Source of the DNA: an uncultured Archangium sp.
Lineage (GTDB): Bacteria; Myxococcota; Myxococcia; Myxococcales; Myxococcaceae
Assembly: GCA_946479335.1 (NCBI GenBank)
Contig: CAMLFP010000267.1
Span: 1-7,741, forward strand
Direction: 5' to 3'
Length of the DNA: 7,741 bases
The stretch's first letter is position 1; the number at the start of each line of letters is the position of its first letter. The position numbers were made by a program, and so were the translations under genes. Shown here one piece after another: positions 1 through 4,654 of this stretch. The notes beneath the pieces are model-generated. The model was not told where the DNA came from, ran no database searches, and saw nothing but the letters and a program-made list of their open reading frames with translations.

Positions 1-279
1 GGCCGCACCTACGTGCTCGAGGAGAACGGCGAGTTCGTCTTCAAGCTCGACGTGGGCAGCCGCTCCCAGTTCGGCGCGGAGCTCGAGGGCCTGTACACCG
101 TGCCCGCGCACCGCAGGAAGGGCCACGCGACGCTGTGCCTCGGGCAGATCTCGCGCTTCCTCATGTCGTCGCTCCCGCGGCTCACGCTGCGCGTCGACGA
201 GGAGCAGCCGTACTTCGCGAACACCGCGCGCAAGGTCGGCTACCTGCAGGGCCGCCAGCAGCGCCTCGTGTGGCTGTAG
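1..279 (+). CDS. GNAT family N-acetyltransferase, C-terminal fragment
   Basis: This is the last 92 codons of a gene that begins before the window; the frame is open from base 1 and ends at TAG 277-279. The visible part matches the acetyl-CoA-binding half of a GCN5-related acetyltransferase. A strand ending in GLYTVPAHR is followed by the pyrophosphate-loop motif R-x-x-G-x-A (RRKGHA, residues 38-43) and a helix. After it comes a strand (RLTLRVDEEQ) and the usual C-terminal pattern in which an Asn/Ala helix leads to 'xxGY' (FANTARKVGY, 72-81). The enzyme would move an acetyl group from acetyl-CoA to an amine; the substrate cannot be told. The stretch preceding the motif (LDVGSRSQFGAELEGLY) resembles the DUF4081-linked GNAT proteins of myxobacteria from memory, but the N-terminal domain that would confirm this is outside the window. 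The GTG at 13 is internal, not a credible start. Confidence 0.85.
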   Translation, partial: GRTYVLEENGEFVFKLDVGSRSQFGAELEGLYTVPAHRRKGHATLCLGQISRFLMSSLPRLTLRVDEEQPYFANTARKVGYLQGRQQRLVWL

Positions 280-296
280 GCCCCAGCTGATGCGAT

Positions 297-323
297 GGCG
301 CGCGGCATTCGCGTCTGCGCGCC
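297..323 (+). terminator. GC-rich hairpin in the GNAT-lipoprotein gap
   Basis: GGCGCGC at 297-303 pairs perfectly with GCGCGCC at 317-323. A G-T wobble and one G-C pair can extend the stem inward, giving about 9 pairs with a 9-base loop. It lies 17 bases after the GNAT stop and 25 bases before the lipoprotein ATG. No T-run follows, so this is not a classic intrinsic terminator. It may slow transcription at the end of the GNAT gene or fold in the lipoprotein leader. It also overlaps the in-frame ATG at 295, one reason to prefer the start at 349. Confidence 0.35.
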
Positions 324-348
324 CTGGAGACCCGCTAGAAGCACCGGC

Positions 349-2073
349 ATGCGAATCGCGGCGTTGGTGACGTGCGTGAGTCTGGCCTTCCTTGGCTGCC
401 CCACCCCGAAGACCTGCGACGCCACCACGTGCGCCACCGGGTGCTGTGACGAGACCGGCACCTGCCAACTCGGTGACGCCGCCAGCGCCTGCGGCACCGC
501 CGGGGCCCTGTGTGTCAGCTGCGCGCCGGGCTTCTGCAGCGCCCAGCACGTCTGCTCGGCCATGCCGTCGGGCGGTGGGGTCGGCGCCCTCGGCGGCGGC
601 GCGGGCACGACGGACGGTGGCGCGGGGACAACGGGCGGTGGCACGGCTACGGGTGGTGGCGACGCGGGCACCGGGCGCACGGTGGTCTTCACCAACATCT
701 GGCGCCTGCTCGGCGAGGACGGCGGAGTCACCGAGGTTAACTCGCTCGGCGATGCGGGCGTCGCGCTCTACCTCGCGAACGGGAGCACGCTCACCGAGCT
801 TCCCGGCACCCGCAGCGCCGACCGCTACACCGTGCCCAACGTGCCGCCCGGGCCGTGGGTGGTGCGCTACGGGCGCTCGTTCTTCGTGGCGAGCACCGAC
901 ACGTTCAATCGCGGTGGGAACGATCTCGGTCGCACCGACACCACGTACCTCGACGCGGGCGCCGCGAACCTCACGCTCGCGATCAGCGGGTTGCCGGCGT
1001 GGAGCTCCTTCGACGATCTCCTCTTCTTCTCGGTCGGCGCGAACTTCTATGGGTACGGCTCGTACGGCCTCCTCTCCGGGCCGGCGGACGGCCAGATCCC
1101 CTCGAGCTTCAACTACGACTACGCGTCGATCTACGGCTCGCAGGGTCCGGTGGTCTCCGCGGCGAAGGGCGACACGCTCTATGTCGCGCACATGAAGAAC
1201 ACCTTCATCGCGGAGGACGCCCAGCCCGGCGCGATGGAAGACGGCGGCACCTTCTACCTGCCGTTCACCTGCCTGGTCTCCAGCGCCGGCGCCAGGCTGA
1301 CCACCCTCGAGGTGACGCCCGGCCCGAACTCCGCGTCGGCGGCGTTCACCGTCGCGAGCCCGGTGGCCACGCCGCTGAAGATCTCGCGCAGCCTCTTCGC
1401 CGCGCGCGAGCCCGAACTGCACCCCACCGCCGTGGAGATCTTCGAGGAGCACTACGTCTTCGCGGAGCCGCTGCCCGACTCCGCGAGCCCCGACCTCGTG
1501 TACTGCCTCCAGTACCCCGACACCGGCTACCCGCTGACCGACATCGACGCGCAGGTGAACGTGTCGAGCCTGGTGCCCGCAGCCTGGCCGCGCCGCACGT
1601 ACGCCGTCGTCACCTACCGCGGCTCGAACACCATCCCCGACGCCGGCACCTGGTCCACGCTCGGGTTCGTGCGCGCGCGCGCCGAAGTGGGCACCCCCGT
1701 GACGCCCGGGGTCCACTCCCCCATCAACGTCACGGTGCAGGGCCTCTCCGCGGCCGCGCTCACCACGGTCTCTGCGTCGAGCCCGATCACCGTGAGCTGG
1801 AACCCCAGCCCGAACGCCCCGGCCGCGACGGACTTCGTGGTCGAGCTGGTGCGGTTGACCCACGACGGCTCCACGACCACGCGAACCACCGTCACCTCCG
1901 CGACGACGCGCGGCACGAGCTTCACCTTCCCCGTGGGGTTCCTCACCGCCAACACGGTCTACTTCGTGCGCGTGAATGCGCGCGTCTCGAGCTCGCCGGA
2001 GAACGCGCCCAACTCGATGGCGCTCGACTCGTTGGCGTCGGCGCTGACCAACGCCTTCCTCGCGACGCCCTGA
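349..2073 (+). CDS. Myxobacterial-type lipoprotein: Cys-rich head, Gly linker, carboxypeptidase-regulatory-like and FN3-like regions
   Basis: A 574-residue predicted lipoprotein of unknown function. I chose ATG 349 over the in-frame ATG 295 because it directly opens a signal peptide (M-R-I then a hydrophobic core) ending at a weak lipobox, F-L-G-C, with Cys17 as the lipidated residue; AGAAG at 337-341 is a modest ribosome site 7 bases upstream. Residues 17-69 hold 11 cysteines, including the paired motif ATGCCDETGTC, a pattern I associate with secreted myxobacterial proteins. Residues 74-109 are a Gly/Thr/Ala linker. Residues about 134-195 (GVALYLANGS, then TVPNVPPGPWVVRYG) look like a carboxypeptidase regulatory-like beta domain. 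The middle (200-460) is not recognised. Residues about 465-549 look like a fibronectin III domain (SPITVSWNPSP, then VYFVRVNAR). The protein is probably exposed on the envelope or cell surface. It converges with the FecR-like gene, 8 bases apart. Confidence 0.85.
   Translation: MRIAALVTCVSLAFLGCPTPKTCDATTCATGCCDETGTCQLGDAASACGTAGALCVSCAPGFCSAQHVCSAMPSGGGVGALGGGAGTTDGGAGTTGGGTATGGGDAGTGRTVVFTNIWRLLGEDGGVTEVNSLGDAGVALYLANGSTLTELPGTRSADRYTVPNVPPGPWVVRYGRSFFVASTDTFNRGGNDLGRTDTTYLDAGAANLTLAISGLPAWSSFDDLLFFSVGANFYGYGSYGLLSGPADGQIPSSFNYDYASIYGSQGPVVSAAKGDTLYVAHMKNTFIAEDAQPGAMEDGGTFYLPFTCLVSSAGARLTTLEVTPGPNSASAAFTVASPVATPLKISRSLFAAREPELHPTAVEIFEEHYVFAEPLPDSASPDLVYCLQYPDTGYPLTDIDAQVNVSSLVPAAWPRRTYAVVTYRGSNTIPDAGTWSTLGFVRARAEVGTPVTPGVHSPINVTVQGLSAAALTTVSASSPITVSWNPSPNAPAATDFVVELVRLTHDGSTTTRTTVTSATTRGTSFTFPVGFLTANTVYFVRVNARVSSSPENAPNSMALDSLASALTNAFLATP
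625..660 (+). repeat. Gly/Thr linker segment shared with the second lipoprotein (copy 1)
   Basis: Encodes GTTGGGTATGGG, residues 93-104 of the first lipoprotein. The same 12 residues occur at 4796-4831. The two DNA copies differ at 7 third-codon positions, all silent. It is a flexible spacer between the Cys-rich head and the beta domains. Confidence 0.8.
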
Positions 2074-2081
2074 GCGACCGT

Positions 2082-2987
2082 CTACTGCGCGAGCACCTGT
2101 TCGGCCTCGGCCCGCGACGAGCCCATCGGGAACATCGAGAGGTACCGCCGCGCCGCGGCCTGCGCGCGCGCGCGATCGACCGGCGCCAACCAGCGGAACT
2201 CCTGGGCCATCGCGGTCTCCGCCAGCGCGGAGTCGGGAGCCCGCCGCAGGAGTGACTCCAGCCTGCGCACCGCGTCGTCCACGCGGCCCGAGTGCTGGGC
2301 GATCAACGCCTCTTCATAGAGCGCGTTCTGCTGCTCCAACGTGAAGGGCTCCCGCTTCGGCGCGCACCGCGGCCACTCCTCGCCGGCCTGCAGGCGCACC
2401 TCGACACCCGCGCTGCGCACGCGCGATTGGCCGCTCTCGACGCGCACCAGCGCCCGGCCATCGCAGCCCCCGCTGGAGACGACCTGCGCGCGGCCGCGCA
2501 CGAACACCTGCGAGTCTCCCGTCTCGATCGACACGCCGGCCTGCACCGCGTCGGCGGCGATCTCCCCGCGGCGCAGCAGCACCGAGTTCCCGACGTCGTC
2601 GAACTCCAGCTCCGTCCCCGTGACCCACGACACGCGCGCGCCCGAGCTCAGCACCCGCTCGTTCGCGGCCACCGGCGAAGGCTCGGGCGCAGGCGGCGGC
2701 GCGACGACCACCGGCTGCGGCACGGGCGGCGCGGGCACCTGCACCAACTGCGGCGCGGGCGGGGCCACCGGCTTCGGCCACGCGAGCCACAGCGCGGCGG
2801 CAGCGGCGGCGACCCCCAGCGCGACCCACGCCGGCCACCGGCGCTTCGCCGCCGGAGCGACGGGCACCAGCGCCTGCGTGATGGCGGCCACGACCTCGCG
2901 GCGAACCTGCGGAGCGTCAGGGCGAGCCTCCACCGCCTCTGACGCGACCGACAACAGACGAGCGGCGGAGCGATCGAACGTCTCCAT
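2082..2987 (-). CDS. FecR-domain membrane regulator (putative anti-sigma factor) with Pro-rich linker and TPR-like C terminus
   Basis: A 301-residue single-pass membrane protein, probably the partner that controls the sigma factor encoded just upstream. In order: a short cytoplasmic segment (1-50), a transmembrane helix (about 53-70, Trp-flanked and Ala-rich), a Pro/Val-rich periplasmic linker (71-106), a FecR-like beta-rich domain (about 108-207, with LLRRGEIAADA, GVSIETGDSQ and VEVRLQAGEEW), and a helical end (about 218-300) with a TPR-like rhythm (YEEALIAQHSGRVDDAVRRLESLL). FecR proteins carry envelope signals to ECF sigma factors. There is no zinc anti-sigma motif (H-x3-C-x2-C), so sigma binding would have to use another surface. 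Two cysteines (175 and 208) lie on the periplasmic side. ATG 2987 is preferred over GTG 2990 because AGGAGG sits 6 bases before it. The sigma stop and this start overlap as TGATG, implying coupled translation. Confidence 0.85.
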   Translation of the reverse strand: METFDRSAARLLSVASEAVEARPDAPQVRREVVAAITQALVPVAPAAKRRWPAWVALGVAAAAAALWLAWPKPVAPPAPQLVQVPAPPVPQPVVVAPPPAPEPSPVAANERVLSSGARVSWVTGTELEFDDVGNSVLLRRGEIAADAVQAGVSIETGDSQVFVRGRAQVVSSGGCDGRALVRVESGQSRVRSAGVEVRLQAGEEWPRCAPKREPFTLEQQNALYEEALIAQHSGRVDDAVRRLESLLRRAPDSALAETAMAQEFRWLAPVDRARAQAAARRYLSMFPMGSSRAEAEQVLAQ

Positions 2988-3607
2988 CACACGCCTCCTT
3001 TCATCCAGCTGCTCAGCTCCGCATCAGCGGCGATCGCCTGGTGCAGCTCCTTGCGCCCGCGCACCAGCCGCGTCTGCGCGTTGGAGACGGTGATGCCGAG
3101 GATCTCGGCGATCTCCTTCAACTCGTACCCGTGGACATCGTGCAGCAGGAACACCTGGATGCGGCCCGCGTTCAGCCGCTTGCAGTGTTGGCCCACGCGC
3201 TCCAGCAGCTGGCGCTGCGAGACCGTGGCGTGCGCGCTCTCGGTGCTGTCCGGCATGCTGTCGAGCAGCTCGCCGTCGTCGTCGACCGCCGCGAAGCGGG
3301 CCTCGAGGTTCACCCGGCGGAGCCGATGGAACACCACCCGCGCGGCGATGGTCGCGGCCCAGGCGTCGAGGCTGCGCACCGTCGGGCGCGTCCGCAGCGA
3401 GACGACCAGCTCCACGAACGCCTGCTGCAGGAGGTCGTCGTGCTCCAGCGAGCGCGGCGCAACCCGGCGCAGCGCACGGCTCATGGTGTCGCGCAGCCGG
3501 TCATAGAGCGCGACCGCGACCCGGCGGTCTCCCTTCGCGACCGCGTCGATCAACGCGGCGTCGCCGGGCATGTCGTCTGCGAGTCGGAGGGGCGTGGCGA
3601 GGAGCAT
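2987..3607 (-). CDS. Sigma-70 family RNA polymerase sigma factor, ECF type
   Basis: A 206-residue sigma factor with only regions 2 and 4, the usual ECF size. Region 2 spans about residues 16-103, with the core-binding helix around DDLLQQAFVELV (57-68) and a 2.3/2.4-like helix LDAWAATIAARVVFHRLRR (80-98). A 30-residue acidic linker follows. Region 4 spans about 130-190, with the helix-turn-helix LKEIAEILGITVSNAQTRL (163-181), which would bind the -35 element, then a basic recognition tail. GTG 3613 is possible, but GAGGGG (3613-3618) sits 5 bases before ATG 3607 and directly abuts the GTG, so ATG is chosen. The gene lies 43 bases after the barrel gene and overlaps the start of the FecR-like gene. 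The FecR-like protein probably holds or activates it in response to an envelope signal; the target promoter cannot be read from the window. Confidence 0.9.
   Translation of the reverse strand: MLLATPLRLADDMPGDAALIDAVAKGDRRVAVALYDRLRDTMSRALRRVAPRSLEHDDLLQQAFVELVVSLRTRPTVRSLDAWAATIAARVVFHRLRRVNLEARFAAVDDDGELLDSMPDSTESAHATVSQRQLLERVGQHCKRLNAGRIQVFLLHDVHGYELKEIAEILGITVSNAQTRLVRGRKELHQAIAADAELSSWMKGGV
2994..2999 (-). promoter_or_regulatory. Perfect Shine-Dalgarno for the FecR-like gene
   Basis: On the minus strand this reads AGGAGG, within the last codons of the sigma gene. Spacing is 6 bases to ATG 2987 but only 3 to GTG 2990, so it decides for the ATG. It is the strongest ribosome site in the window. 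Confidence 0.85.
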
Positions 3608-3612
3608 CGTCA

Positions 3613-3618
3613 CCCCTC
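3613..3618 (-). promoter_or_regulatory. Ribosome binding site of the sigma factor gene
   Basis: Reads GAGGGG on the minus strand, 5 bases before ATG 3607. It overlaps the alternative GTG 3611-3613, which argues against that start. The stem-loop at 3622-3647 ends only 3 bases away. Confidence 0.7.
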
Positions 3619-3621
3619 AGG

Positions 3622-3647
3622 TGCCACACCCGCGAGGCGGGCAGGCA
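3622..3647 (-). other. Intercistronic stem-loop between barrel and sigma genes
   Basis: Two stacked perfect stems can form: TGCC 3622-3625 with GGCA 3644-3647, and CCCGC 3629-3633 with GCGGG 3637-3641, separated by a small ACA/CA internal loop and closed by a 3-base loop. This fills most of the 43-base gap between the barrel gene stop and the sigma ATG. No T-run follows on the minus strand, so it is probably not a terminator. It could act in RNA processing, stability or access to the adjacent ribosome site. That role is inference. Confidence 0.5.
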
Positions 3648-3650
3648 GCG

Positions 3651-4574
3651 TCAAAAATCCACCACATAGCCGAGCTCCAGCGCGACCCACGCCGGGCCCA
3701 GCGAGGTCCCCGCTCTCGCGTTGTTGGCGTTGCCGTTGCCATTCCCGTTCCCCGGGGTGATGGGTTCGGTGAGCGTCACTGCGCCCGTCGTGAAGTTGCC
3801 CGCGACGCCCAGCATCACGCCGTGCGGCCGCGCGAAGCGCCAGGTGATGTCAGCGGCGGCGCGAAAGTACGGCTGCCAGGTGCTGGTCTGCGTCTTGGCG
3901 CTGACCAGCGACGCCATCGCCCCGACGCCGACGCTCAACCGGGGGATCCACGCGCCCGTGTCGAACCGCACGCTCCCACTCACCCACATCGCGGGCTGCA
4001 GCCACGACGCGGTGTCGAGCGCCCCGCCCGACAGCGACGCACCCACGCCCGCCGCGAGGTGGAAGGGAAAGAGGTACTGCGCCTCCAGCAACCCACCGCC
4101 CTGCCAGGCCACCGTCGGGAGCGCGAGCGCGCCGAAGCCGCGCGCCGACAGCAGCCAGTGCGAGACCGGGGGCGGCACCACCACGCGCTCCTCGGGTTGC
4201 GGAGGAGGGGGCGGCGGCGGGAGGACCGGCTCAGGCTGCGGCTCGACGGCAACGGGCGTGGCGGGCTTCACCGGCTTCCGGTCGGCCCGCATCGAGGCGA
4301 TGGCGAAGGCCACCGCGCGCCCCCGCGCCGACAGCGGGTCGCTGCGCGAGAACCGGAGCTCCCGGCGGAGATCTCCGGGCTCGTTGGCGATGTGCAGCGT
4401 CAACACCACCTCGTCACGCGACGGCGCCGTCACCCACACCACGTCGCGGCCCGGCGGCGCCTCGGCCACCAACTCGACGCGCTCCTCGAGCGCGCCGGGC
4501 AGCGCCTGCTCCAGGTGCGGCTTGAGCGGTGCGGTGAGCTCCCCCACCAGGACGATCAACAGCGCGGCTTCCAC
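3651..4574 (-). CDS. Two-domain protein with Pro-rich linker and C-terminal outer-membrane beta-barrel
   Basis: About 307 residues, no named family recognised. Residues 1-98 look like a compact alpha/beta domain: a strand (ALLIVLVGE), a helix (PLKPHLEQALPGALEE), paired strands (VELVAEA, DVVWVTAP, EVVLTLHI), then a helix ending in AVAFAIASMRA. Residues 99-137 are a Pro linker with a run of seven prolines. Residues 139-307 alternate aromatic and small residues in amphipathic strands (EAQYLFPFHLAAGVGASL, WVSGSVRF, PYFRAAADITWRF) and end in Phe (YVVDF), the typical signature of an outer-membrane beta-barrel. The reading frame upstream is open for only 21 codons to a TGA at 4638-4640 and contains no ATG, GTG or TTG, so GTG 4574 is the only visible start; its ribosome site is weak (GAGA, 8 bases away). 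No convincing signal peptide results. It is first in the apparent operon with the sigma and FecR-like genes. Confidence 0.75.
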   Translation of the reverse strand: MEAALLIVLVGELTAPLKPHLEQALPGALEERVELVAEAPPGRDVVWVTAPSRDEVVLTLHIANEPGDLRRELRFSRSDPLSARGRAVAFAIASMRADRKPVKPATPVAVEPQPEPVLPPPPPPPQPEERVVVPPPVSHWLLSARGFGALALPTVAWQGGGLLEAQYLFPFHLAAGVGASLSGGALDTASWLQPAMWVSGSVRFDTGAWIPRLSVGVGAMASLVSAKTQTSTWQPYFRAAADITWRFARPHGVMLGVAGNFTTGAVTLTEPITPGNGNGNGNANNARAGTSLGPAWVALELGYVVDF

Positions 4575-4654
4575 GGGGTCGTTCTCGCACGCGTTGCCTG
4601 CTGCACAAAGGCTCGCGGCACCGGCTCGAAGGTCCCCTCACGGAGAAAACACCC
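4575..4654. promoter_or_regulatory. 80-base divergent intergenic region, likely promoter region
   Basis: This is the only DNA between the divergent barrel gene and knottin-like lipoprotein gene, so promoters for one or both should lie here or just inside the opposing gene. I cannot recognise a -35/-10 pair, a sigma-54 site or an operator palindrome by eye. A good ribosome site for the lipoprotein is present (GGAGA at 4642-4646, 8 bases before ATG 4655). Confidence 0.45.

Noticed and set aside
240..731. Pro-rich minus-strand frame opposite the first lipoprotein's head and linker.
   Set aside because: The Pro runs are simply the complement of the Gly linker, and the frame overlaps a well-supported signal peptide.
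2074..2110. A bidirectional terminator between the first lipoprotein and the FecR-like gene.
   Set aside because: The 8-base gap has no T-run, and only a weak, interrupted stem can be drawn nearby.
855..2255. Long plus-strand open frame (466 codons) overlapping the first lipoprotein and the FecR-like gene.
   Set aside because: The Arg/His/Ala-rich translation with no motifs is typical of an out-of-frame read in high-GC DNA, and it runs across two convergent real genes.
4575..4654. A sigma-70 or sigma-54 promoter match in the divergent gap.
   Set aside because: TTGCCT at 4594-4599 has no acceptable -10 partner, and no GG-N10-GC type element is present.
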